64,000 nt of DNA. Source: Notospermus geniculatus. Taxonomy: Eukaryota; Nemertea; Pilidiophora; Heteronemertea; Lineidae. Of the stretch, positions 45,578 to 57,802 are shown piece by piece. The stretch lies in assembly GCA_002633025.1 (NCBI GenBank), contig NMRB01000312.1, forward strand, positions 158,947 to 222,946. Reading direction: 5' to 3'. The notes under the pieces are model-generated. The model had not been told where the DNA came from and made no database searches. It was given only the letters and a program-made list of their open reading frames with translations. The stretch's first letter is position 1; each line of letters starts with the position of its first letter. A program made the translations under genes and the position numbers.

Positions 45578-46328
45578 ATGGAAAACAAAGACCAAGGACA
45601 ACCTGCCACAACCAAGCAGTCTGCAATGATCTATATTTGTGGAGGTAACTGGTATTTCTTCAAATTTATTTCCCAGCTGGTGGACAAGGACGTCCACATC
45701 TATTATTGATGTTATCTTGTTTCCTTCTTTAGTCATTTATTACAAGTCTTTCGATCTTTCTTCTTAAGATTCCCCATTGCTGCAAATGTTTGAGGTGTCC
45801 ATGGTTCTTTTCTGCCGTCCTTTTCAACTTGTCTCCCTTCATGTGCATTAGTTTTCCAATCTTCAGGACCCTTCAAATATGGTCAACTTTTCTTTGGTTT
45901 CGCTGACATTTCTTTTCAATACAAATTCCATCTTTGTTCCAAAGTTAATTTTATTCAACATTTCTTTTCATTCCACTTGCAGAATGTCATAAAGAGAATG
46001 AAATCAAAGCACGAGATCCCATCAGGTGTCGAGAATGTGGTTACAGGATAATGTATAAGAAGAGATCAAAACGAAGTATCCTTTTACGCAAGAAAATTTT
46101 TATACAATATACCAGTCTTTATCATGGTAATGCCTACTCTGGTTGTTGACCCTGGTTAACTTAGATTTGCCAGTATCAAATACAGAATAAGGCTAATAAA
46201 ACTCACTGTTGTAAAGTGATCCTCGGGGTGAAAGACCATCCCTCCAATATATCATAATAATAATCACGTCTGTGTCACTTGTTGGTTCCTTGACATGAAT
46301 TTCAGTGATCGTGTTTGATGCCCGGTAA
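45578..46328 (+). CDS. POLR2K: RNA polymerase I/II/III subunit RPABC4 (RPB12)
   Basis: Coding exons are 45578-45644, 45983-46075 and 46306-46328 (183 nt, 60 aa), with phases 1 and 1. The zinc ribbon is complete: [19 protein letters not shown] supplies C-x2-[19 protein letters not shown] the second C-x2-C, and the protein ends MIVFDAR, the near-invariant C terminus of the family. RPABC4 is a small zinc-binding subunit shared by all three nuclear RNA polymerases. The length is close to the human protein. The start is set by family length. A non-coding exon probably ends at 45259 (AA then GTAAGT), with the next exon from 45521. The last junction splits an A-TG codon. Exon 1 is duplicated at 30550-30616. 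EXOC3 faces it convergently. Confidence 0.95.
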
Positions 46329-47611
46329 TTCAAGGACAACACTCGTGAAGTTCATCATCTGTCTTCTCTGATCAGTGGATATGCAGAGGTTTCTGGCCCT
46401 CGATACCATCAACATTGTGCAATGAACTGGAGAATCTTTTTCATTGAATGGAGTACAAATGGAGGCATTTGGATGACGAGAACTTAAAAACTGTGAAAGC
46501 CATGAAACCTTTGTATTTTGGTATTCATATTGTTAACCAAGCTGTCCACAGAGGAAAATATCTTCGTCATTTTTGTATCATTTGTAAAAATCATGGTAAA
46601 AATTCGACATTCTGTAAACAGTTAGGCCTACCTTGGATGGTAATAAATGTGTTCATTTTATGAAGTTTTTCTTTTTATTTCTCAATTTTGAGAAGACAGA
46701 CTATTGAGGGGAAATCTGTTCAGATATTATGAAGGACTAATCAGCAGCAAGATGCCGTGGCTCCTGGCATTGGCAATGTCATGTGGAATTTTGGGAGGCA
46801 ATTTGTTCTCAGCAATAGATGGACAGTGATCTTATAAGGACAGAAACACATTTAGCACTGGAAATGCCCATCTTAGGGCATATTGTATTTGTACCTGTCC
46901 ACAGGGTCGCAGCCAATGCATGATTGGCCCTGGCAAGTATGGAAGAGTCCTTTACAAAGCTATGTGTTGGACATGAAGGACATCAACTTCAAGGGCCACT
47001 GTACTCCTTCCCTATCCTGCTATCATCTTATACAAGGACATTCACCCACAAAATGATGATGAAATAGGGAGACTAATCATACCACAAATTCCGAGCATAA
47101 CATCTAGGCAAGATGATGTATCAATGGAAAGAAATTGAATAGTACCGGTATGTGGTTCATGAATATGACTTTCAAGGAAATAAAGATAGTTCATTAACGA
47201 AGCTACACATTTAGTACAGTTCAAACAGTTTTATACCAATGGTTTTTGTGGATACATAAATACATAAAGTGTACATTTATGACTTGTTCGGATACATGTA
47301 TTTACAGCATTTGCTCTTCTTCAGCCTATCTTTCCTTTCATGTGACCGCATGATTACTACATGTAGTATTATAAGACCCCTAGCAGTCACACAATATATT
47401 GCATTAACACAGATTATAAGCACCATCTTTAGATGTACCGGTAGTTTTCACCAGTCTCAACACTAACTGTCTTCAGGGAATTCTGCGATCAGAGTTGTAC
47501 AAAAATCAGATGGTCTCCAATGCTGAACATTCAATATACATGTAAACATAGTAAAATAACCAACAAAATTGTCATTTGTGGAAGTGATGTGTCATGTTCT
47601 ATCCAAGTCCA
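46329..47611. other. Convergent 3' region between POLR2K and EXOC3
   Basis: Holds the 3' UTRs of both genes, with no further exon recognised. Frames at 46448-46663 and 47269-47466 lack any domain. Poly(A) signals cannot be assigned confidently from sequence alone. Confidence 0.5.
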
Positions 47612-50600
47612 TCACCACTTTGGATTATTGATAGGAACACCGGTGAAGATTCCATTTGGTCGCACCTTGATCTGGCCTTCCTCTTCTCCCATTATCTCTC
47701 CCACCAACTGTAAAGGAAACAAAATTTGAAACTTATTTGTATTTCTTCGACTTATGACAAGATAGGTACACATGCAGTAAATGTATATTATAATATCAAT
47801 ACAACTGTTGGTCTGAAGAGACTACTGGGCGAATAGGAGCCCTCAGTGAGTTGGCCAATAGGTGTCACTACAGCCTAATTCAATGCAAATCACGGAACCC
47901 ATTTGTTCTTGATCGAGCACCAATCACATGGATTTTCCTGTGTATTGGACCGCTAGAACTTTGCTGCCATCTTTTGGCAATAAGCGCGGCTGACTGCTCC
48001 TATTGAACGAAACACACAACCCAGGAAGTTCTAGCAGAGAGAATATGGATTAACACCATGTAGGAGGAAACCTAAGCCATGGAGAAAAGCCTGCACAGAC
48101 ACTGCGACCATTCTGTATCAAAAATCCAACATAAACGAAGAAAACTTCTACCTGTTTGGCATCTTTTACGTTGATGTCTCCTCTAGACAAGAACAGTGCA
48201 ACCAACTGCTCTGGCTTCATGTCTGGGTGACGATTCACAATACCCTAGAATAGATCAACAGAGAGTGAACAAAATGGTCAAGGTCACCGCTGCTGTGGAT
48301 ACTTATGAACTGATACATTCTTCAATGCAAGAAATCGGATGTGAATTCCAGAACAAACAAATACTACTAAGAAACACTTCAACTTGTTTGATCCATCAAG
48401 TCAGGATTCTTACCGTAGCTTCTAGTGACAGAAACGACGCGTCTGTAAGTTTGATAACCTCGGAAAGTTCTTCAATCATTTTAAAAGGATTCTCATCCTG
48501 TAAACCCTTTGATCCAAGCTTATTGAACAAAGCGTACATAAGTCCTGATTCTTTTGTCATCTTTTCGGCCGCCTCTTTTCGCTCATTTTGATTCTTGAAG
48601 TAATTTTTCCTAAAATGAAATGTGTTGTGGTTATTACGACATACTTATGGATGTGCTCATCACACCAGGTTTAACTTCAATGCACATTTCAAGTTACATT
48701 TCAAGTTTAACAACATTATTCTCAATCTGAAAGATGATAGTCTCACAATTTTCAGTTCAACAATAAAAAAAAAATGCAGATGAACTGTTATTTTTATACC
48801 GGTACATTTGTACTTGACTGGAGAACCCACTGGCATCATAAAGAACCTACCTGTTGAACATTGATTTCAGGTACTCGTGAAGAACCCTTCCTTGGGCAGC
48901 ACAGATGATATTTTCATAGTGCTTTGGTTTCAGATGGATGAAGTCTTGCGAATAGTCCTCTATTGTTATCAGGATTGTCTCCATAGCTGCGGATCCACCA
49001 CTCAACCTAAAGAATATTATCACATTGTCAACGATCTTTGTCTCTCAATGAGATACAAAGATCTATTAAAGGAGCACGGTATTGCCACTTTTTCTCGACA
49101 GCCGCCGCCACTGTGCCACTCTCCAACCCAGGGACCAACGACGTATTGGCGAGTTGACCCGATTTCCTCCGTACATTTTGTAATGCATTTTTGTAGTTCG
49201 TGTTACTGCCGCTAGGTGGCTCCCTCTACATCGGCAGTCAAATGACGCATTTGAGATCCAATACCGTGCTCCTTTAATGTAACATATGCCATAAGCATCA
49301 TGAAATTATCTAATAAGTTCCATTTTTCAGTTCAACGCACCCACCGATGACACTCACCATTTTTTCAGATCATTCAGTTCGATAATGAATGTTTCCAAAT
49401 CAAGGAAGATTTCATCCAAAAGATAGCCACACCCTTCTGATGCTATGGTTTGGAATGTCTGTGTTAAAATCTGGAAGCGTTCATTGCTGACGTTGTCTTC
49501 ATCATCCGAGTCAATGAACTGCTTTTTCAGCTGAGCAATACACTCCACAAAAGTACTGCAGTTGTTCACATTGGCAATCTGAAATGTACAACGAACCGAA
49601 CACAAAGCATTATATTCTAATGTACTTGGGTTCTGCAAGTTGATATCAGTGCTGGAGGACACTGAACACCAACTTTGAAATCATAAAATGCTCCATCATA
49701 GCGCTGTGATAGTTTTTTCTCATGCACGATGGCTCTCTATGGGCAACTGAGCCGAAGAAAATTATTAGCAGTCGATTGTGTCATTGGTTCAAGTAAGTCA
49801 TAAGCAAACCAATAAAGATTGTCCATTGAGGAGAGCAAACCCCCACGAGGAAAATTCCCATGTGGAGAACTGTCTTTAGGCCACGACTGTTAGAAGTCAA
49901 TGCATGTAGTGGAAAAGGTCCGGAACGAAATTTGATTGGTTGGTGCCCTATTTGGAATATAATAGGAATTCCCTGACACATTAAGCCATGCACGTCGACA
50001 TGGTCGAGGCCTACAAAAGGAAACCACAGTATTAACGAGACGTTCGTACAATACAACTATTTGGTTCCTACCAAATATGGCAAACAATGGTTTGAAGACA
50101 AAGAAGTTAACATAGGTATTTTGGGCGAAAGGATTTGNAGAACCCTGCCTTGGGCAGCACAGATGATATTTTCATAGTGCTTTGGTTTCAGATGGATGAA
50201 GTCTTGCGAATAGTCCTCTATTGTTATCAGGATTGTCTCCATAGCTGCGCATCCACCACTCAACCTAAAGAATATTATCACCACTGTCAATGATCTTTGT
50301 CTCTCAATGAGATACAAAGATCTATTAATGTAATATATGCCATAAGCATTTCATGAAATTATCTACATGTAATAAGTTCCATTTTTCAGTTCAACGCACC
50401 CACTGATGACACTCACCACTTTTTCAGATCATTCAGTTCGATAATGAATGTTTCCAAATCAAGAAAGATTTCATCCAAAAGATAGCCACACCCTTCTGAT
50501 GCTATGGTTTGGAATGTCTGTGTTAAAACCTGGAAGCGTTCGTTGCTGACGTTGTCTTCATCATCTGAATCAATGAACTGCTTTTTCAGCTGAGCAATAC

Positions 50601-53600
50601 ACTCCACAAAAGTACTGCAGTTGTTCACATTGGCAATCTGAAATGTACAACGAACCGAACACAAAGCATTATATTCTAATGTACATGTACTTGGGTTCTG
50701 CAAGTTGATATCAGTGCTGGAGGACACTGAACACCAACTTTGAAATCATAAAATGCTCCATCATAGCGCTGTGATAGTTTTTTCTCATGCACAATGACTC
50801 CCTATGGGCAACGAAGCCGAAGAAAATTATTAGCAGTCTTTTGTGTCATTGGTTCATAAGCAAACCAATAAAGATGAATTGTCCATTGAGAGCAAACCCC
50901 CACGAGGAAAATTCCCATGTGGAGAACTGTCTTTAGGCCAGGATCTTTCTTTTTTAAATCCGTGAGGACATTTCTTTGTGACCAAGATTTCTTACCAAGT
51001 AATGTACGAAGTATCTCGTTTCACTCCTCTCCTGGAGATGTTTGGTCCTGTATGCTACAAGCTCCTCTGAAATGAAATACACACATTATAAAAGACTTTG
51101 AAATAATTTCGGAAAAACTACATGTACCGGTATTCACATCATACTCAAACATGCCTCATCCCTATCAGCCCAAACTTGTGGACAAACAAGTATAACCCTT
51201 TCACTGCCAATGGCAAGTAATATCCCAACTGGATCCTTAAGGCGCTGCTCCACTTGACAGTTTTTTCGCAGAAGTTGGCTCTCAATGGGCGACTCAACTG
51301 CGAGCTGTTGTTCGTGTCATTGGTCCCAGCGTAAGCCGACAGGACACAAACAATGGTGACTTGCCCATTGTGAGCCAACTTCTGCGAGAAAACTGTCAAG
51401 TGGAGCAACGCCTTTAAATCTTACAGAGACCCTGTCACACAGGTGTAAATTGGAAAGTACTCACTCCGAGCTTTCCATTGAATACTACGTGACTGGTTTC
51501 AGGTGCCTTTTGAGCTTTTTTACAGTTTCAATTTCTACGAAATTGGTCTTGGCAGAGAAAGGGACCTGGGTTAATAATCGATTCAGATCACCCCAGCATA
51601 AGTCTACAGAATACAGCACAGGTTGTCATAACAAACCAGCAGACACATACCTCTAAGATCAACTCTGGTATGCACTGGAGGAGATGATGAAGCTCAAGAT
51701 GATGAAGCTCAAGATAATTGCTTACCTTGGAATATCTTTGAGAAGACAGCCATTTCATCGATAACGAGGTCCAGCACCCTCTTCACTAGGGATTCATTGA
51801 TATGACTAGCAACTAGCACCTGGGATAAGAAGAAACCACATAATTTTTCCAAATGCATGTAATATATTAACCTCAAAATCTCTCCAGCCAGCATGACTAG
51901 AAGTGTCTCAAGAGTGCCCTAATAAGAAGAACGTATGTATCTTCCCCTTCCCTGCCTCCGACCTAGAAAAGGCAAAAGCGGTAAAAAAACTGGCTTCAAT
52001 AGACACCAACAACAAGAAATATAAAGGGGATAAGGTGAACATTTCCAGGTTAACCCCCTTCCACCCCAAAGGAAGAATATTTTAATATTTCCATTTTAAG
52101 TTGGTCATATACATGTACACAAATTTGACCTCTTACGTTTTGTTCGATCATCTGGAATAGAATAACTGGGAGCGGTGTGTTGTAGCAGCCTTCACCATCT
52201 GCCTCTGGTTCTTGGTCTTTCAACCAGTCCTGGAGGAGAAGGAGATGGATGTTGATGTAATTGATTAGGTAAGTCCGTTTTTTGGAATAAAACCTTGCTA
52301 TTAACACTTGAAAGTGCTCAAGGGATTTTGATGAGATAAAGCGGCCAGATTCCTTAAATGTTTGATGAAAATTTTCATAAAATACACTGGTAGAAAAAAC
52401 ACCGTTCAAAAATCTGGCAGCCATAAATGACATTTTCACCTTTCTGTCTGTCTTCAGGGAGTTGGTCATCCATTCCTGAAAGTTGCTCCGCATCTTCTGA
52501 AGATATCTGAAACACAAGGTATGGTTTAAGTAAGGGAGTGTGACGAAGCGCCTCTGAGACAATGGATGAGGTCTTAGATGAAGCCATGGAGGATTTCCAT
52601 AACGGAATGTGCGATTCACTGTTGCTTAAATATAACCACCACTATCATCACAAGTTTTGATGGTGGATTACTGTAAAGCAGGAAAATTTCGCGTGCAGGA
52701 AATTTTCGCGAATTTCGCAAGAGTGTACGAGTCGCGAAAATTTCCTGTCGCGAATATGAGTACACGCAAGTGATAAATACAGTCCATGAATACAAAATGA
52801 AAAAAATGGCAGAGACTCGCCAAAATATCCTGCCGTTAATATGTCTATAATTCTTGATTCGCGAAAATTTCCAGCCACGAAATTATCTTGCTTTACAGTA
52901 ATGTACACACTCACTTGTTCTGGAGGTCATTGAGGACATCGATCTCAAGCAGTGGTCCAAGACTAGCGACATCAATCTTCAACTCTGGATTGCCCATCAT
53001 TTCGGGTCCCCTGAAAATCAAGGCCTGAAGAGATTAGATGCGTAAGAAATAATTGAAAAAATTAAATGGTACATGACGAGAAGGTTCTACAGAGAGATCT
53101 GCGGATGTGTGCTTCTGTTCCTGCCAGGGGAGAGGTTGCTTCGGGAGGAATAACAAGATAAGTCAAGTACGGTCAAAGTAATTTGAGGAACTCTAAATGG
53201 CAAGGAGAACTTACTCATATGTATTCAGCCACGTCATGAGGGAGACAATTTCATTGCCTTCAATCTGTTCATGAATTATAAGGTCATACAGCTGGAAAAA
53301 GGGTTAAGATGCGTTAGACATTGTACAGTACCCGGTACCGTAATTGATACAGATTGCAATAGCTGCTTAGCTTCCAAGAGCATGAAACGATGAAAACCAT
53401 GCAAAGGACAAATTATTTTTTTAATTTTCTATTTCTACCAATGGCTGAAGGACTTTCTACAAACTTTGCCCATACCTCATTGGCACCTTGCGCACACAAT
53501 TCAAATGACCTATTTCACCCTGTAAATAAAGGTCAGGTTTTTCACGGGAGACACATACTCAGGAAGACCCTTCGGTATCAGGGCAATTAAATTTTCTTAC

Positions 53601-56196
53601 ATGTTCTCCTATACTTTCATGATACATCTGCACGTAGCTGTTGACAATGTCGTATTCCTTGGGAAAACACGGCTCACACAGTGTCTTGACAACTCGCAGA
53701 TCTTCAACGACTAGTTGACGAGTGATTTCTAAGTGGCGCACTAACCACATCTTATCCACAGTGCGATCCTCTACTTGGGTCCCTTCAATTCTAGAGTGGA
53801 AAATTTGACCATGAGACTTGATATCAAGCACAGTGCAGACCAGGCATCATGAGTTCACTGTAAATCTAAATTCATATGCTAAATCTCTCATCAATTTTGG
53901 AATTTTAGTGGAACTCTCTATTCAAAAGGACTCTTTTGGGACTGACGAATGTTGTCCTTGATTGAGATGTGTCCTGATTAAAGAGGTTAAAATGAACAGA
54001 GATGCTCAATTTTGGGACTGAACATTTGTGTCCTTTTTGGAGACGTGGCTACCCGACTGAGGAGTTCATTGAAGGGGGGGGGGGGGTCCCACTGTACATG
54101 ACTAAAGCCAGTAATGAGTTCTACTTCAAATCAAAGATGGGATTTCAATGGCATACCGTGCCCCAGCTGACTCCCGGAGAACCTTAAAGGCTCTCTCCTT
54201 CCATTTCTTTGGGCGTCCAGGAGGAATAAAGCCAGTTTGTTCTTGTCTTTTCAACCAGACAGCATCAGTCCTGAAAACAACACACTAACATAAAGAGAAG
54301 AAACCTAACCCAATTGCCACTGAACTCGTTCTTTTTGAGAGTGTGAAAATCCAAAGAAGTTTGAATGTTCCAATGGATCATTGCCACAGATGAGGTGACA
54401 GATAATCACCTGTATAAAGTTGTTGACAGATTGCAACACCATATTCATCACTGGTGAATGAAAAAAAGTACATGACGAAACTGTACTGCATTGTTGCCTA
54501 CCTTTCTTCTCTCTCAATGATCCTCAATGCTGTCACTATTAGGGTTGGTTCTCGTCTGATACTGCTGAGAGTCCTCTGCAGAATGAGTGACAACTGTTTC
54601 CCAAGCGATTCTGAGAGTTTCTCTGCTCCAGCAAAGTAGTGTTTAAGAGTCTGAAAAGAAAACCACAAGCTACTGTAAACCGTGATATTTTCGCGACGCT
54701 AAATGTTCGCGATTTTGGTGATCTACGAATTCGCGGAGAATAAATATTCGCGATTGGAACCCTTCAGCTTCAAAAGAATAATAAGAAGAGTAATTTTCGC
54801 GCGATTTATGTTCGCGTTTTGACCCTTGAACGCGAAAATCGCGAAAATAAAACGCACGCGAAAATTTCACGGTTTACAGTAATTGGTTGAAAAATATTGA
54901 TTCATCAAAGAGAAAGTGTTCTCGGATATTGCAATATCAAAAGCAATACACAATGCTGAGGAAGTAGCGGTCAATTTTATCTCCTTACATTGTTATCAGT
55001 AGGACTCTGCTGAGGTTGTTTGTAAAGCTCAAACAACAGGTCATCTCTTGAGGCTTCAATGTCTGTCAAACTGAAAACAAAATAGCTCAATTTTAAGCAA
55101 TGTATACTTTCCAAATGACATTTTATTATGTGGTCGCAACGACAGCCTCAACGAGATACAACCATTTGCAATTCAGGATTCACAAATGGAATAAACCATT
55201 AGAGTCATTCTAGAGGTCATCAAGGTGAAAGTCAAGACCAAAATGTCCTCTTACTCATCACATCCTACTATGAAATGCCAATCAAGTCTTGAATCTGACC
55301 TGCATATGAAGTATATGTGAAGGAGTAACTTACTATTTGTGAGCATACAATAGTTTGCCATCGTTTATGTAATCTTCTGTTTTCTTCACCATTTCTGGTA
55401 CAGTAAAGATATGCTTCATGTTTTCTCTAGCCGCAACTAACTGAAGAATAATAAAGAAGAAATGGGTTCCCATCAAACTGAACATTCAACATGGACCTCT
55501 GCTCAATTTCTAATACAACTAAGTATTATGGGGCTCAGTTGCATAGTAATCGACTCATTTCACTTACCTGAGTATGAGTGAAGTTCTCAGCTTTTACAGG
55601 ATGGAGTTTATCTGATAAACCGGAGATCAGCTTGTATGCTTCATCAACTTCGTCAAGACTGAAAAAAGTCACAAACCATTTCAATCCATACCAATATATA
55701 GATCTGTCACTCGCTACTCACAGTCCCTAGATAGAGTGTCAACAAAAATCGAAATGTTAGAACACATACTTCTGTTTAATCTCCTTTACATCAACCAAGG
55801 CAGACTGGAGCTGTGTCAAACCAGCACGAACCCCATCAAGTTGTGACTGAACAGCTGTCTTCAGCATCGCTTCCACTGATGCCTTCTTTCTTGCAACTCG
55901 TCGCCTGTATTGATCGACCCTCTCAAGTTGATCCGGTCTCTGAAAATGTGAAAACAGAACAAATATTGTCAGGAGATGTACATTACGAGTTACACATTGA
56001 GAAAGATGACAAAGTTACAGTGCAAGGAAATGAAATGTACAGACAGTAAGTACTGTGCCTTCGCTAAGTGTCTTAGAGCCTAACCATCATATGTATACAG
56101 GTGTACGACATAACCTACCTGCAAGATGTTGGCAACATGTTTCGCAGCTGTAAGTTTGGCATCACCTTCCAGCTTTTCAAGATCTGAGGACAGCAT
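47612..56196 (-). CDS. EXOC3: Exocyst complex component 3 (Sec6), 19 coding exons, 746 aa
   Basis: Exons in transcript order: 56119-56196, 55770-55939, 55568-55658, 55334-55440, 54989-55070, 54502-54650, 54157-54270, 53601-53790, 53215-53291, 52915-53010, 52440-52506, 52137-52229, 51726-51819, 50996-51066, 50417-50637 or 49358-49578, 48851-49006, 48414-48609, 48152-48244, 47612-47707. All phases join and total 2241 nt, matching the family's roughly 745 aa. Landmarks shared with vertebrate EXOC3 are [72 protein letters not shown] and [10 protein letters not shown]. Sec6 is a helical-rod tethering subunit of exocyst acting at sites of secretion. The start MLSSDLEK follows an in-frame TAA. Exons 15-16 are duplicated around an N. 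Several introns hold MITEs. Confidence 0.95.
48885..49882 (-). repeat. EXOC3 exon 15-16 segment, copy B (complete)
   Basis: Contains exon 16 (48851-49006, partly outside the shared segment) and exon 15B (49358-49578), plus intron up to a shared edge at CTGTCTTTAGGCCA (49882). It aligns with 50139-50940. Copy B has both exons with intact acceptors and donors, and an extra 204-bp MITE (49070-49273). Exon 15B reads FQILTQ where 15A reads FQVLTQ. Confidence 0.85.
49070..49273. mobile_element. TTAA-target MITE in EXOC3 intron 15 (copy B only)
   Basis: AGGAGCACGGTATTG and its exact complement CAATACCGTGCTCCT bound 204 bp, flanked by TTAA at 49066-49069 and 49274-49277. Copy A has one TTAA (50325-50328) in CTATTAATG, an empty site. 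The terminus AGGAGC is shared with the 39301-39551 element. GCCGCTAGGTGGC in the interior is a CTCF-like word, probably by chance. Confidence 0.85.
50138..50138. other. Single N at a sequence junction
   Basis: Sequence to the left is unrelated intron-like DNA and sequence to the right is the middle of EXOC3 exon 16. A lone N at a join that truncates an exon is typical of contig joining. Comparable single Ns occur at 26056 and 56289. Confidence 0.8.
50139..50940 (-). repeat. EXOC3 exon 15-16 segment, copy A (exon 16 truncated)
   Basis: Exon 15A (50417-50637) is complete. Exon 16A begins at acceptor position 50264 and is collinear until the single N at 50138, where EXOC3 sequence stops mid-exon with no donor. 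One change turns the GGSAAM of copy B into GGCAAM. As assembled, 16A cannot be spliced onward, so a working transcript must join 15A or 15B to 16B. Confidence 0.85.
52679..52900. mobile_element. TA-target MITE with GCGAAAATTT blocks, EXOC3 intron 10
   Basis: TACTGTAAAGCAGGAAAATT at the left mirrors TTGCTTTACAGTA at the right. The interior is full of TTCGCGAA and GCGAAAATTTCC words. TA edges suggest a mariner-type origin. It ends 14 bp upstream of the exon 10 donor end at 52915, very close to the splice site. Confidence 0.75.
53906..54096. mobile_element. Mariner-type MITE, EXOC3 intron 7
   Basis: TAGTGGAACTCTCTATTC at the left and GGGTCCCACTGTA at the right, with internal AAAGGACTCTTTTGGGACTG and TGTCCTTGATTGAGATGTG as in the 25374 and 41339 copies. 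A G homopolymer lies at 54074-54086. Confidence 0.65.
54671..54881. mobile_element. TA-target MITE with GCGAAAAT blocks, EXOC3 intron 5
   Basis: TACTGTAAACCGTGATATTT mirrors AAATTTCACGGTTTACAGTA. The interior contains repeated TTCGCG and CGCGAAAAT words like the 52679-52900 element. It begins about 20 bp from exon 6 (54502-54650). Confidence 0.75.
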
Positions 56197-56214
56197 GACT
56201 GGGCTACGGAATTA

Positions 56215-57802
56215 CTGAAAAAGACAGATGCAAATTTATACTGTAGGCTTAGCCCACCTAGGCACAGTAATAGACAAATCCCAAATTCNGTTGTGAGACT
56301 GAGTTGAGTGAGTGAGTCTGACCCGAAATTCGCAGTTGCGCGAGACTACCATCGAACAGTAAAAATCAAGTTTGGGGCCAGACTCTGTAATGGTAATGAA
56401 AGAGTCTGGCTGCGCGAGACTAAGAGTTCCCAGGCATGGAATCGTAGTAACATTCGGTTTCTTATCTGTAGAAATGAGGAGAATTTTTATGAAATACTCG
56501 GGAACAAAAATTGGTCTCCTCTGGATTGGATTTATTCAATGACGGTGCGATGCGGCGCACTTCAAAAAGCGACGTCACGACCAAACGGTGACGACATCAC
56601 AACATTGTTTGATGACGTCGGACCGGACCCAACTGCTGCTGCCCTCTTATGTTCTTCCAGCCCAACTGACGTTCGACCCAGAACCCAGGCAAAATTAAAG
56701 GTCCACCTTTTCTCGTTACAATGACCTTCAATCCATTGGCTGCTGCATGATGTTTGTGTCCTTCATCTTTCAAGCCCGTTTCCATCGCGGATGGCAGCCA
56801 TCGTGCAACAGTTTGCTGTCGAACTTTTTAACTTTGTGGCCTCCCCTTTTCGTTGTTGCTTTCATTGTTGACCGGTCGAGGCGGATGTTCATCTGCGGTT
56901 GGTTCGCATTTATCACCAGCATCCTTGAATTAACAGTGCGTAAACCAGTACACAGTTCACCTGTCTGGCACTTCCATTCTACGTTGTGAGATACTTTTTC
57001 GATGTTTCACTTCTGACGAGACGAAAAGTATCTCTACTGTATGAAGAATACCGCCGTCTTGGATAGACATTCATCCGCGTTAGGAGCACTACTTAATACG
57101 TACTGCGCATGCGTAGCAGCAACATAATATCATACTTTTCTTGATCTTATGTACGCATAAATCTATAGTTTTAAGTAATTCATATAAACAATGATGAATT
57201 TTCAAAAAATATGCGTATATCGTGTAATTCTAGACATCATCACCTGGGCACTATCCGGCGGACGAATGGGTTAGTAAATCGCCGGAACTGAGGACCCACT
57301 TCCGTTTCAAGATGGCGCGTATTGTTATTACAGCCGAGTCGGACTCCCGACAAATCCCGAAGTACCCGAAGGAGGCCGAACGAGGCCGAGCCGAATGAAG
57401 TAAATCGATCACGATTTCAGTTCCACAGACCTCCGTTAGATGTCGACTGCGTACGGTGAGGCAGGAACGGTAACCACTACAGAGCAGTGGTCCGGTACGA
57501 TGGTATTCGTTCATGAAGGATAATATCGCTTTGATTATTCACTGGACAACCTGTCTCTGGTGCGCTGATCCATCCAGTATTCAGTTCTTAATGAATCCAT
57601 AATACGTACCGGTATTATAAATCCACATTTCTACAAAGTATGAGGAGCCCGATGAGGAGGAGGATTTGTGAACAAAACATTGCTTCTGGACGCCCAGAGA
57701 AGTCGAAGTCGAAAAATCCAAGTTTTCTAGAAATGCAGCTTGAAATTTTGGAGCCAACTCTATTCCATCACATGGCTACTGACTTCCATCGGGTGCCATA
57801 TC
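56215..57802. other. Upstream region of EXOC3
   Basis: An acceptor-like CTTTTTCAG lies just before the coding exon, so a 5' UTR exon is expected further right. The CG-richer stretch around 57237-57500, with TTTCAAGATGGCGCG (YY1-like), is the best promoter candidate, but nothing proves it. A TAGTCTCG-family end lies at 56379-56422 and a single N at 56289. Confidence 0.45.
56379..56422 (+). mobile_element. Solo end of a TAGTCTCG-family element
   Basis: CCAGACTCTGTAATGG, then AAGAGTCTGGCTGCGCGAGACTA split as a hairpin plus terminus, reproduces the right end of the 23849-24381 element. The partner end is not seen. A second TGCGCGAGACTA lies about 75 bp to the left in the same orientation. Confidence 0.5.

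Larger units (their letters stand above)
31066..45908 (+). repeat. Duplicated unit 2 (about 14.8 kb)
   Basis: Collinear with unit 1 (16453-30883), offset 14,613 at the left edge. Unit 2 alone carries insertions at 34325-35660, 39301-39551, 40679-41133 and 44272-44920, and a replaced segment at 37177-37345. It continues into the complete POLR2K gene. Confidence 0.9.

Noticed and set aside
56308-56724. 138-codon open frame upstream of EXOC3
   Set aside because: It begins in TAGTCTCG-element sequence and has no domain. It lies on the opposite strand to the EXOC3 5' region.
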